Below, piece after piece: positions 44,020 to 54,866 of a stretch of 64,000 nt of DNA. Source of the stretch: Podospora bellae-mahoneyi (taxonomy: Eukaryota > Ascomycota > Sordariomycetes > Sordariales > Podosporaceae); contig NW_026946359.1 of assembly GCF_035222275.1 (NCBI RefSeq), forward strand, positions 6,138,001-6,202,000, read 5' to 3'. The notes under the pieces are model-generated. The model saw only the letters and a program-made list of their open reading frames with translations. It had not been told where the DNA came from and did not search any database. The translations under genes were made by a program, and so were the position numbers. Numbering within the stretch: position 1 is the first letter of the stretch; each line of letters opens with the position of its first letter.

Positions 44020-44826
44020 TCATGGAGCTGCCGACTGGGATTCAGAACCAGACCCATGCCTCCGGCTGCGCTTTGCATACAGCAGCCCGCACACATTGCA
44101 AAGCGTTGCTGGCCCAGCAGGCCCTGTTCGCCATCGAGGGCTATCCATCACACCACACTTTTTGCAAGCTGTCATGCTGATGTCGCTCTGTCGGTTTCCT
44201 CGAGTCAGCACTTCATCCTGAATGCACAAGGTAGAGGGACTGGCGGCACTTACATCTCGCCTCCTTGACCGTTTCCGCCTCTTCGCATTTGACGGCTTGT
44301 CGTCTTCGTGCATCCATTCATGGGTTTCGGTTGCCTTGCGGCTGTGGACGTTGATGTCGCCAACAGCATGGAGCAAACCCCATGATAGTTGGGTCATCGA
44401 CACGAGGTCGATCTGTTTCGGCAGCGCATGGAGGACGAACGAATCGTCGGATGGTGTCATCTGGGAAGCTCGGTGCTGGCTGTATAATTCAGCGAAGCGA
44501 AGCAGTTCTTGTGCTCCTTGACGAACCTATGCTACATGTTAATAAGAAGACCTGGAAACAGCTGCTCAGGATGGACTTACCCTCCAGAACCCCTTTTCCA
44601 TACCATATGAAAAGGATTGATCATGGGAAATTTCCGTGGCGATGGATAGCGCTGAGGAGTCTTCAGACAGTCTGCTTGTGCTCATAGGGCTATGAGTATG
44701 GAGAGTATGGCCATGGCTTCGTTGGTCCGCCCCAGTTTCTTCTAGAAGACTTGATGCACGAATTGGAAGCTCGCGGGTGGGTGCTGTGTGGAATACTGGC
44801 CCGTCGAGTTCAAATGCCGACGCCAT
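44020..44826 (-). CDS. small GATA-type zinc-finger protein
   Basis: A 250-aa probable DNA-binding regulator from exons 44826-44581 and 44526-44020. The single finger is near the C-terminus: cysteines at about 203, 206, 225 and 228 with C-x2-C-x18-C-x2-C spacing, containing SPRWRTGP and LCNVCGLLYAKR. The 18-residue loop is the fungal class shared with white-collar and ASH1-type factors. Before it is a basic stretch, NAKRRKRSRRR, a likely nuclear signal. The helix VRQGAQELLRFAELYSQH opens exon 2. There is no PAS domain in the part I can join. The start could be 87 bp upstream (an in-frame ATG at 44913). The target genes are unknown. Confidence 0.75.
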
Positions 44827-45479
44827 TGCAATGTTGAGGGCGGTTTCCACGACCCGGTGGCAGGATGTGTTAAAATGTATGTGCGATGTGCTCAGTAAGT
44901 TATGTGTCCCCAAACGGCCCCCGTGAATCGTACTTTTTGGCTAGATATCGTGGCAGCTCTTTTGTGTAGACCACGGTGGCAAAGAAGGCGTTGCAAATTC
45001 ACGGGTATAAGGTCTCAAAGCCGGGAGATCGACCCTGCCAGTGTAACAAGCACTACCGGCATCTTCCCGGAGACTACTGTCCGGAACCTGGCCAGGCCAT
45101 TGGCGCGTGGCGACGGACAGAGCGATAGGCTGAACCACTAGCATCAAGGTTCCAACCTTTCTCCAGAACGTGCCCGGCAGCCATCGCCATCCCATTAGGC
45201 TCACTTCTGGTTCCGCTGTGGCCATTATTCTATTTTTCCTCGGACAGAATTGCTGCTTTTTTTGTTGGGGCAAATAGGGGCCTCGCATTGGAGTACAATC
45301 GACTTTGATTGGATGGACGCACCCATGTTCAGACCATGTCAACATACGTCAGCCCCCTCCAGTTCATTCCCTACTCGCTATGTTGGCACGACTCAGCAAA
45401 GAATTATACCTGCGTCAACACCACGTTCAAGATCAGCCTGATCAGTCTGGTGCCATGGAGAAAGAGGAGCCATCTGGCC
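44827..45479. other. intergenic
   Basis: This is the probable 5' flank of the GATA gene. A long minus-strand frame (about 44941-45345) has no recognisable domain and is left out. Confidence 0.4.
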
Positions 45480-46390
45480 ATAGGCGAGAGGCTTCATTCA
45501 GAAAATACATCGACACTCACCTTCCAACTCCCAATTTGCCTTTGCAACGAAGATATTTGACCATCTTCCTTACCATCATTTGGCGAGCCAAGCTAGCGGA
45601 AGTTTCGGGGTACAGCATTCCGCTGCTGACCAGTTTGAGAGTCTGCCGAAATTCAGCTCGAACAGTCCTCCGGGAAGTGCCCCTGTTGGGTGATTCCACG
45701 CCTCCCTCTTCCATCATTGTCAAGAAGAGGTCCCATTGATTTTCGAGAAATTCCTCGTCCTTGGGGTGTGATAAAACGATTTCAAGGGGAGACAACTTGA
45801 GAGAGATTGATGGGTCTACTTTAACCGCAGTCTGACAGGGCGACAGTGAAAGTTGCTCCTTGGAGTTGTGGTGAAAGGCCACAGAGGGATCGTCTGTCCA
45901 AGGAGCCCAGGGTGCACCCGCGCGGGTGAGAACCTTGGCGAGATCGGTATGTGTGATGTCGAGGACAACCTGCTGGAGGGGCGTAACCTTCGAGGCTTAG
46001 GTGTGAGTCCACCTTCTGCTGAGTAGAATACTGGGTCGGGGGTTCTAATGATGCGGCAAAGTTTCCTTCCAGTTTTTGATTTGCTCGGTATCCGTGGGGA
46101 GGTTCATCAAATGAGAAATCCGTCGTTTTACGCGATACCCGCCAGTAAGGAGCTCAAAGACGCACCTCGATTCTTTAGATGCGTCTTTGATTTCGAGCTT
46201 GTAGACCTGTTCGACGAGAATCGGGTGGTTCCCGCAAACGGTGACTAGGTAACCTGGCCAAATCCAGCATGCTGAGCTTCTCAGCAATAATGCGGACCAG
46301 TTCCTAAAGCAGCTTGATGAGTCCGAACTTCCTGTTGGGCGTCATGATGGTCATCATTTTCCTCCTTAGAGATGAAAGTCGCAAGAGGAA
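45480..46390 (-). pseudogene. decayed F-box-like coding region (candidate)
   Basis: Several minus-strand segments look coding but do not join into one frame. One reads ELVRIIAEKLSMLDLARL, reminiscent of an F-box helix, directly after an in-frame TAG where a CAG (Gln) would fit. The next has NHPILVEQVYKLEIKDAS, and a third contains LEIVLSHPKDEEFLENQW followed by a helical run. These sit in different frames with stops between them. The C-to-T type stop would suit repeat-induced or ordinary decay. An active multi-intron gene cannot be excluded. Confidence 0.35.
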
Positions 46391-46835
46391 GTCGGAGATA
46401 CTGGATAAATGTGCTAGTCCCAGTCGACCAGTGTGGTGAGTACCTAGACTGTTCCTTGAATTTGAAATGGATGTTGAGCGCCAGAACTGAGGGACAGCTT
46501 GTGGAACGGAAAAAATAAATGAATGAAACTCATGGAAAAGAAGAAGTAAATGGGTGTCGAGCGGAAGATCAGTACCACATTAAGATCACAGTCGTCAGGC
46601 GGCCATTGCGATGAAAATGAAGGAAGAGCCGTCATTGCTACAGGAGCGTCGCCTCGAGAGCAAGCTCAGGCTGTGGCTCAGGATACACAGACCACTGCTG
46701 TTATTGACAGGATGTGAAAAGGATGGGGCCTGTAAACCAACTGGAGTGGGCCCTATTTACTTGCTGTAATTTGATTTATTTATAGGTGATAGCGTTGGCA
46801 ACAGGTCACGTTTGCTGTCGGACCCTTCACCCACC
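46391..46835. other. intergenic
   Basis: No gene is supported. The stretch leads into an 8-bp repeat tract. Confidence 0.4.
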
Positions 46836-46880
46836 TTTTCACCTTTTCACCTTTTCGCCTTTTCGCCTTTTCTTTTCTTT
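46836..46880 (+). repeat. CCTTTTCR 8-bp microsatellite
   Basis: About five copies of CCTTTTC followed by A or G run in tandem and then grade into TTTTC repeats. Confidence 0.7.
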
Positions 46881-47660
46881 TCTATGGCCCACATGCGTCA
46901 AATTCCATTCGTCAATCTCACCCACGGCCCATGCCTTGCGAGCCTGCGGAAAAGACATTTCCAAGCCCAGGGTGGACAAGAGGAAGCGCAGAGCCTCCCA
47001 AATCAGCCTCGGTTAGCTCCCAATAGATCTGGCGAGTGGAGGTTCGACACCAAATGCGCCTTTCGCGTCGGGAGAGTCACTGACCCAGAAACCGGGTCAG
47101 AAGAAATCACGCCTCTTAACGAAGCAAAGCACATACGTCTCCCCGGTCGTTGTGACAGCGGCTCACGGCTTGGAACGCGCTAGAACCGACCTCTTGCGAC
47201 AACTTGAGGGCGAATTTAGCGGCGACACAGGAAAGGTGCTCTTGCTGTTCAGCAATGCACCTCCAAAGCGACCATCTGGAATGTTTTTTCAAATCGAAAG
47301 TCCCGCTGAAATGAGCTGCCCGTGTTTTGCTGGGATGAAGAGGAAGATTGCAACCCTTTTCATCAGGTCCACCGGATGGAAAGCAGCCGTTTCCGCACAC
47401 CATCGACACATGTGCTTCTTGTGGCCCTAACTGCTGGTTCAATGCCGAGGTGCCTCCCGACGGGCACAAGATGGTCTGCCGAACTGGTTATATGGAAGGA
47501 TCTCGGAGATTGCAGAACGTGGGATAATAGTGTTTGGGAGCGGGATGAAGACAACGACTGGGTAGTACGTGAGAACATCGAGATTCCCTGGGCTTACGAA
47601 GCCTAGGAACGAGCGGCTGAGAGGGAGGAAGTGCAGGAGGAGACAGAGCAGTGATCAACA
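46881..47660 (+). pseudogene. broken coding-like region of unknown type (candidate)
   Basis: Plus-strand frames with coding character alternate here: FDTKCAFRVGRVTDPETG, then DTCASCGPNCWFNAEV, then WVVRENIEIPWAYEA followed by a TAG and a further acidic run ERAAEREEVQEETEQ. They lie in different frames. I do not recognise the family. The TAG in the last part sits where CAG would keep the frame open. This looks like a decayed gene, but an intron-rich gene is possible. Confidence 0.3.
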
Positions 47661-49660
47661 GGTTCAGGGAGAGGAGGATCTGGAGAGCTGTTCTGGGTAT
47701 CCGATTCAGCCATTCAAATACTTATTTTTCAACAAGGCATCTTGATACGCAGTATTCCGGACATGGGTCTCGATGGACACACCAGACAAACTGCCCAGGG
47801 AGGAATGAAGGTCGCGTATCGACGTCACGAACTACGGCATCTCATAAAGATTGTCATGGGAAGATCAAGGGGAACAACGGCCCAGTGTTGTAGTCAAAAC
47901 ACGGAGCTTTTATGCGGCTAGGCAACAGTGCAATCCGTTGATAGCCTGCAATATCTTTATTCGCCAACCCGTCAAAAATACCCAGGTGCCTAGGAATCAT
48001 CCTTCAGGACTTTCGGTGTGCAATGCCGATTATGTTTGCCCTTGATGTGATAAGATCAGCCATGTAATATCCACAACCGGGCATTCAAGCTGACCAAATG
48101 CTATTGTCTTGTTGGACCGAATCGGTCAAGTCTTCGAGGTATACGCAAAAAATGGAAAGATGAAACTCAGCGCCGGACTTTGACTCCATGGCGGTATACA
48201 TTCACACCAAGTCCTTAATCTAGTCATGCCCTCCGCTGCTAACCTTGTTATGGTGTTTCTCCCGGCGTACCTCGCATTTGCCTCTGGCTAGGTAGAGGAT
48301 CCTTTTCCATGTTCCGTCCCACGGCACGCACTGGACAAAATAACTGCTATTGCCAGCTAGTAAGACATGTGGTGACTGTCAACTCACACCTTTTGAAATA
48401 GAAACCAGGCCTCTTGGCTATCCATTCAAGGCCTACTGACCATCCTTTTGGGCTTGTTGGCTCAGTATCTTTGAAAGACTTCCGGTTGTTTTCTGAAGCG
48501 TGGTTCGGCATGTCAGCTTGTGCTGACTTACTTACCAGTCTCAGTTTGTTTATCCCCAGCGTGCATCGTTACGTACAAGCTACAGATATCACTGCAATAG
48601 TCGAACTAATTCTGCCGTGGGAGGCACTCATGCTTTCCGCTAGCCGTTGCCAGCTCTATTTTGAGGGTTGAAACTCCGACCCCAGCATCATTCAGTCGAC
48701 TGCTTTTTGCCTACCTTGAACCACATGACCACGAAAGCAGGAGGTTGATACGGAACAAATGCCGTCTAGCCGTCTGACATGAAGCATTTTGTCAAGGTTG
48801 ACTGAACCCTTCCGGGAACGGTGATTTCAAACCTCCCAGAAACCAGGTAGAGTCCAGGGGTCGAACTTCCCGGTTGGGGCCAGAGCGCCAGCACCTGTCA
48901 GCACCATCGCCTCTTGGCATCCTTCTGACGCCCCGGGAAGCACTCCGGTGTGCACCAAGCTTTCTAATTACGACGGTATGGGCTTAATGCGCTAGGCTGA
49001 CTTCATGGCAGCCAATTGTCATAGCCGCTACCAGACTTCAGTACATACCTAGGTAGATACCTAGATAGGTAGGTGTATTGGATGTCGCTGAAGAACATTG
49101 GAGTGGGAGGCCCTTAGCAATCAAGATCTTTCACCTCTGGTATCATCTGTTCTTGCTGCCATCCATGTGTTGAAGAACCTGTCAAAGTATACTCCACGGC
49201 GTGGAGGCCTACGTACGTGAATGGCGAACTAAATCTCCGACCCCTTGGTGATACAGTAAGAACATGAAGCATGTAGCACGTCTGCGTACACTTATACAGA
49301 GCCCTGTAAGGTATAGTTGGGTAACATCAAAGGATCCGCCTTGTCATCCTCAGTCTGTGCGTTCAAGTCAATGTTTGTTGCCGAACCTTACAGGTGCTGA
49401 TCACCGGGGTAGGAAGCCATCGTGAGTGGTTAGCTACATGTCACTAGGGTCTCCGTATTCGTGATGCCTTGGTGAAAGTCCAACACATAACCACTTAGAC
49501 AGGAACGGCATACAGCACACCTCAACCATGATCGATCGGACGATAAATAGGAGCGCCATCCCGCCATACCCATCGTCTCAGTCGCTCACCATCCAGCCTT
49601 CACCCAGCCCTTCTCGTCATATCTCAAACTCTTCGCCTCCAGACACAAGTCTCCGTCACG
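47661..49660. other. gene-free region
   Basis: No supportable gene in 2 kb. The CCTAGGTAGATA-type short motif common in these genomes occurs near 49048-49072. The last 150 bp precede the con-13-like gene. Confidence 0.45.
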
Positions 49661-50818
49661 ATGGCCCCATTCAAGTCTCAGTTGCTGACTTCAGCTACCG
49701 CCGCGCTCCTGGCCAGCCAGGGTGCTTTGGGCCAGCCGCTCACCAAGCCGATCCTCAACCCTGAGTACAACCTCGGTGCCATGTCCCAGGCATTCTTGCC
49801 CCATCTCACTGCACCGGCCACGACAGGCATCACCAAATGGCCCTGGGGGAAGCTTCCTGCATTCTGCAAATCCGAATCCATCCACGAGGGCTTTTCCGCC
49901 TACGACATGGAGGTCTATGAGGTTACCTTTGCGGACTGTAGCCAGCCTTGGTACATGTGCCGCCACAACGGGTCGACAATGTCGGTGAACGGTATGATCA
50001 ACGCGTTCGGGTCCCTTCCTGTGGGAACCAGAGACTTCATCCGTCATATTGTTGGTGAGTTGTTGGTGGTTTTGGCAGCCGAACAGGAACAACTCTGACA
50101 TCTGAATAGTCTTCCCCAATTTCATGACACCCAATGTTGCTGCTCACGCCAAGTAAGCTCCTCTCTGTCTCTTCAACGTACAGGACTGACAAAGTCAAAA
50201 GATCTGGATCGGGTGATCTCATGATTGGTTACAATTACCTCGACGCCAGTCTCTGGATCCACGAATCAGGCCACATCTTCGACCGCCAGCATGGTGGAAA
50301 CGGCGACTATTCCGCCACCTCTGCCTGGCTCAACGCCTACAACTCCGACTCGCATCTTCCCACCAGTTATGCCAACAGCAGTAAGCCATGCCCGTTGCTG
50401 TCTTTTGGAAAGTTTGGAGAGAACGAGTGTACTGATGGAAACCACAGGCCAAGCCGAGAACTTTGCCGAACATGTTATTCTGGCCACATACGACAACGTC
50501 GTGCCCGGTGGTCTGGCCGGCATTCCCGCGCCCACCCCCAACCGCCAGGCTGTCCAAAACCAGTACACCACTGTCAAGAATCTCCTGGGCAACAAGATCC
50601 GCAAGGTCACTGGCGCGACCTGCAATCGCCAGCCCACCCCCTTGATCGGCATTACCAGCCCTGTTGTCTGCATGGGACCTGATGCTTTGGCTCAGGGTGC
50701 TTGTGTCGGTACACCCAACATGAAGAGGGATGAGAACGGCCATGACGCTCTCATTGCCGCTGCCGAGAAGGAGCCTGGCATCTATGAGCCCGCGAGCCGC
50801 TGGACCGAGTCGGCTTAA
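49661..50818 (+). CDS. secreted con-13-like protein with HExxH motif
   Basis: A 334-aa secreted protein resembling conidiation-specific protein 13 of Neurospora. Exons are 49661-50054, 50110-50152, 50184-50380 and 50448-50818. A signal peptide (about 1-24) precedes a mature start near QPLTKPILNPEYNLG. Residues 172-176 are HESGH in LWIHESGHIFD, an HExxH zinc-binding pattern, preceded by a hydrophobic strand, which suggests a metallopeptidase-like fold. A third metal ligand is not certain. Cysteines in FADCSQPWYMCRHNG and later GATCNRQ and PVVCMG may form disulphides. The second exon is only 43 nt and the second intron only 31 nt, which is very short, so that border is the least sure. Developmental regulation is known for con genes but not shown here. 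Confidence 0.82.
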
Positions 50819-51715
50819 TTGTTGTTGGCGGTTGGCTGGGACGGGAGGGGTTTGAAGTGTGTGAACAGACTGCATTGATAGCTTAACCACCGGGTGAGTG
50901 ACATGGTGGGATGGTGTTTGTCAACTGAATCAATCAAATCTGTTTGGATGACTGTTATGTCTGCTTTTATCGGTGGTGAGCCATGTTGCGGCCCCAGGTG
51001 CGATAAGTTTGAACCTTGCGGTGTGCTGACTGAGCTTGCGAAAAGATGAAGGCTTTGGAGCACCGAGGCAGTCCCAGATGCTGGCTTTGGAAAAAGCAGA
51101 AGCAGCTCTGGCCAGGCGAGGTGGGCAGATGACATATTATCAGCTCTGGATGGAAGGAGATTCATCAACGGGCAATGCTGCTTGTTCTTCTTGCATAATG
51201 ACCACATACCCTGCTCTCTGCAAATACCTCAACGAGAATTCAAATATTCACATGTGAGCTGCGTTCCACAAAGTCCCAGCAAACCCAATTCCGCCCACCG
51301 CGGTAATCTATCTCCTGGGGAAATCACTGCGATATTGGTGGTGGCCAAGTCGACCCAGCCCTATGGGCGGAATGGGCTATGCCTTATCACGGCCCTTGGA
51401 TGCATGGGATGAATTTGCTGTCCGGTTATCCCGTTCTCATCTTTGTCCTCTTGTTTGCTCATGTGCTAACTGGATGTAGTTAGGCACTCATCAGCCCTGT
51501 GCACGGGGGTAGCCGAAGCCATCATGAGGGTGTCACAGCCAAGACTGCTGCGGCCTCCAAACACCTTTGTCCGATTGGGCAAGGCGTTCTGTGATGCAGG
51601 TATGGCGCGTGTCATAAGAACCATGGGTTGCGGCTGGGATTTCAAGTCGACGGCATTGCAGACCTGATCTTCGGGTTTCGTCAGTTGCGTTTCTGAGAGG
51701 CATTGCAGCTGTTCA
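50819..51715. other. intergenic
   Basis: No gene is supported between the two plus-strand genes. The right half holds the promoter of the ankyrin gene. Confidence 0.4.
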
Positions 51716-53485
51716 ATGTCCATGATGAGCGACAAACCCAAGCCAGCCGAGCTGCTGAGTGCGGCAGCAGTTGAATCGCAAACAATCAAACCAACAGAAG
51801 CAGGAAACGAACCACCAGCCTACACTGACAATCCCTACCTCACCAATGGAAGTACTACCACTCAAGCTCCCGCAGGGGAGATCGACTTCCCCGTTCTAGA
51901 TCCCGGGACTGCCCGTCTCAGAATCGAAAACCAGAACCTCTACGCCATGGATCTTGAGCACCAAAACCTCCACGCCCTTCTCGACCGCTTCGTCGTAGAC
52001 CCAGGCTTCTCCCCCGACGCCCCCCTCCCGGCTTACACCCCGCTCGACTCTGCCTTCATCCCCTCCTTGCTTACCCACCTCCCCTCCCTCTCCACCCTCC
52101 TCTCCCTCCCCCTGACAACCTACCCCTCCTCCCCCCCCTACCCCCACTACTCCTCCCGCGACCGGCGCACCATCCACCCCTCCCGCACCAGCTCCCCCTT
52201 GGCCGCCTTGGAAGACGAGGACCTCAGGCGCCGATACCACGCCCTCCAACAGCAAATCATCTCCACCTTCTTCCACGCCGTCGCCCACGGCAAAAACACC
52301 GAGCTCGTCACCCAGTTTGTCAAGTCCGGTTTCGTCTCCCCCGACTGCCCCGACGCACTGGGCGCAACCCCCCTCATGGCGGCCGTCGAGGCCGGAAACG
52401 GGCAGATGGTCTGTCACTTGATCTCCCTCGGTGCGCAGGTCGACGGGTACGGGAAACTACCCTCCGGCAGCCTCCGCCGCCAGAGGGGAAAGCATGCGGA
52501 CTTGCCGCTCGAGCGGACACCGCTCATGGTTGCCGCGAAGAATGGGAACCTGGCGTTGGTGAAGCTGTTGGTGGAGGATTTTGGGGCGGACGACGGGATG
52601 ATTGCTCCGGACGGGCAGCTAGCCCTGCGGCTGGCGGCGGAGGGGGGCCATAGGGAGGTGGTCGAGTACCTGCCGACGAGAAGGGGGGGCGCGTGGAGGA
52701 GGTGGAAGACGCATCACGGTGTTGCTGTGGAGAGAGTCAGAAGAGCAGGGAGGAAGATCGTGAGGTTTGTGTGGTTTTTTGTGTGGGATCTGCCGAGGTT
52801 TCTGGCTTGGAGTGTGCCGAAGCATACGATCATCAGACCGGCGGTGAAGACGGTGAAGTATTGCTGGGAGAATAAGGGGCGGTTCGGGGGGTGGGCGAAG
52901 AGGCAGGTGAAGGAGTTTCCCGGGAGAGTGAAGAGGGCGGGCCAGGGGGTTTGGGAGGGGGTGAAGAAGTTGCCGAGGGGGGTTTGGGAGGTGATGAAGG
53001 AAATTCCGGGAGTGATGAAGAGTTTGGGGAAGTTTATCTGGAAGATTTTCAAAAAGATTCCGGAGGTGATGAAGAATCTGCGTATCTGGATATGGACGAC
53101 GATGAAGAGGATGGGGGTGGCGGTGGGGAATGTGTTTTTGAGGGTGGTGTCGGTTCTTCATACGGCTGTGGCAGCTGTGCTGGGTTATTTCAGGAGTATT
53201 TCTTTGAAGGATGTATGGAATGGGATCAAGGCTGTCTTTCGGGCTGTTTTTGTCGGATTGCCAGAGGCAATTTGTAAGGCAGTCGTTGGCTTGGGCAAGT
53301 GTGTGGGCATAAGTATTGTCGCCTTGTTTGGGCTCACAGGGCAGGTGCTGGTTTTCCTGTTTGAAGCCCTCTGTTGGGTGGCCGCATACATCCCGAAGCA
53401 GCTTGGAAAGATCGTCAGCGCGATATGGGCGTCGATCTCTAAGGGATATTATGAGATCATGGTGTGGATCAACCCGAAGCATTGA
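51716..53485 (+). CDS. ankyrin protein with long amphipathic C-terminal repeats
   Basis: An intronless 589-aa protein of unknown function. Residues 1-190 are polar and proline-rich. Two to three ankyrin-type repeats span about 200-330 (ALGATPLMAAVEAGNGQMV, ERTPLMVAAKNGNLALVKLL, LALRLAAEGGHREVVEYL). From about 345 to the end the chain is basic and amphipathic with 18-residue repeats, clearest as KEIPGVMKSLGKFIWKIF and KKIPEVMKNLRIWIWTTM, then more hydrophobic segments (VFLRVVSVLHTAVAAVLGYF, SIVALFGLTGQVLVFLFEALCWVAAYI). This tail looks made to bind or insert into membranes. No signal peptide is present. A peripheral membrane or lipid-droplet location, or a membrane-damaging effector, are both possible; I cannot choose. 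Confidence 0.82.
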   Translation: MSMMSDKPKPAELLSAAAVESQTIKPTEAGNEPPAYTDNPYLTNGSTTTQAPAGEIDFPVLDPGTARLRIENQNLYAMDLEHQNLHALLDRFVVDPGFSPDAPLPAYTPLDSAFIPSLLTHLPSLSTLLSLPLTTYPSSPPYPHYSSRDRRTIHPSRTSSPLAALEDEDLRRRYHALQQQIISTFFHAVAHGKNTELVTQFVKSGFVSPDCPDALGATPLMAAVEAGNGQMVCHLISLGAQVDGYGKLPSGSLRRQRGKHADLPLERTPLMVAAKNGNLALVKLLVEDFGADDGMIAPDGQLALRLAAEGGHREVVEYLPTRRGGAWRRWKTHHGVAVERVRRAGRKIVRFVWFFVWDLPRFLAWSVPKHTIIRPAVKTVKYCWENKGRFGGWAKRQVKEFPGRVKRAGQGVWEGVKKLPRGVWEVMKEIPGVMKSLGKFIWKIFKKIPEVMKNLRIWIWTTMKRMGVAVGNVFLRVVSVLHTAVAAVLGYFRSISLKDVWNGIKAVFRAVFVGLPEAICKAVVGLGKCVGISIVALFGLTGQVLVFLFEALCWVAAYIPKQLGKIVSAIWASISKGYYEIMVWINPKH

Positions 53486-53782
53486 GTTTGGTATCATGAA
53501 TCTCGAGAGTGGGAGGACGGTGGTTATGGACCATAGATACATACCCTTTCTACTTTGCAAAGATTTTTTTGAGCCTCATGTATCATAGCAAGCCTCTCAT
53601 TGTGTTAATCAGCCCCTATCTCGTTCGCGTCACCTCCAAATCAAAAGTATCAACCCTCTTGTAAACAAAAGCCAACCAATGCCATGGGTATCTGCATGTG
53701 GGTATCATTTAATGCAACCGAAACCAATGCAAATCACAAATCCCCTGTGTTATTCCAATATCCCCCCAAATCCAAACGCAGT

Positions 53783-54866
53783 CTAGGAACCCTCCTCATC
53801 ATTCACATCAGCCCAGTCCAGCCCTGGATAGTATGCCAAATCCACCAGCTCATGCTCACTTCCCTCCGGTGTCGTCAACATGATCACTGGCGCTCCACCA
53901 CTAGTGGCCAGGTCGGCCCGAGTGGGGGGCGGGAAAAGCTTGCGCCAAGCGCACTTTGACAGTGTTTCAGCTATCCCATTATTGATCTCGTCCTGCTGCT
54001 CCTCGTTCTCGAAATCACGGACGACGCCAAGTTTTCCATCACAGACGGCTGTCTGGTCGTTTGGGCGGAAAGCAAAGGAGAGGGGGGTTCCCGTGCCAGT
54101 GGCAATGCCGGTGACGGTTGTTGGGCTGGAAGAGTCGATTGTGTCAGCGGAGGGGGTTGAATCGTCAACGACCTCGGGTTCAGAGTCTTGTATCTGAAGC
54201 TGTTGAAGGTCGGCTTGAAGAAGGGACTCTGACTCGGGCTGGCGGTGTTTGTTTGGAGCAAGGGATTGCGGAGTCTGCCCCTGCTGATGGCTGACGACTT
54301 GATGGTCCGGTGGAAGATGGCGTGATGGTTGATTTGTGAAAGTGTAGTTGTTCTCAAAAGATACCTGAGAAGATCTGTCCTCTTCCGTAGGCTTGTTGTC
54401 TGTTGCCAGGGTCTCAGGCTCTTCTCTCTTCTCAGTCCCGAGAGAATCTTGTGAGAAAGCCTCGGCAGGGCAGAGATGATGCTCGATCCCACACCGACGA
54501 GCAACCCTGGGAGCAGTTTCATTGTGGAGGTTGTCCGGAGGGAGAATCGTGTGTTCCTCATCCGCAGATCCCTGGCTGGTTTCCTCTGTTGTAGGGGATC
54601 GAACATGTCGCTTTTGGACGGTTCCAAAGGGGCTCCAAGTGCGACCGCATTCTGATGAGCTCCAGGAGTCTTCGTCGCCAATACGGAGCTGACTTGGCTA
54701 CAATCTCGTGAAGCTGGGGCATGTGCGGCGCGCTTGCAGCCGCCTTCATGTACGCTTCCTTTAGTCGCAGGCAGGCGTCCAGGGCTTCAACGTTGGCAGC
54801 TGAGGCATCTGGGGGCGTGGCGGTCGCACGGGGCTCTGTCGCGGGTGATGAATTGCTGGAGTCCAT
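53783..54866 (-). CDS. hypothetical protein, Ser/Thr/Gln-rich
   Basis: A protein of unknown function in at least two exons. The first, from 54866, reads MDSSNSSPATEPRA and has a helical stretch, LDACLRLKEAYMKAAASAP, to YWRRRLLELIRMR. The second, in another frame, runs from about 54590 to the TAG at 53783 and is acidic and polar, ending in a coding-like block (DGKLGVVRDFENEEQQDE, then LVDLAYYPGLDWADV). The join is uncertain: a GTCGCA donor and a CAG about 70 nt further on give a continuous frame but are not strong sites. A third frame is also open in this stretch but has shadow-like composition. No domain is recognised. The neighbouring ankyrin gene ends 298 bp away, tail-to-tail. Confidence 0.55.

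Noticed and set aside
44941-45345. 135-codon minus-strand frame upstream of the GATA gene
   Set aside because: No domain and no clean splice join to the GATA exons; more likely promoter sequence.
48810-48890. T-loop-like sequence near 48860 suggesting a tRNA
   Set aside because: No acceptor or D stem can be paired around it.
52619-53560. 313-codon minus-strand frame opposite the ankyrin gene
   Set aside because: His/Pro/Leu-rich shadow of the basic amphipathic tail; the plus frame has clear ankyrin repeats.
53971-54681. 236-codon alternative frame in the hypothetical-protein gene
   Set aside because: Ser/Arg/Thr-rich shadow composition; the overlapping frame is acidic and ends in a coding-like block.
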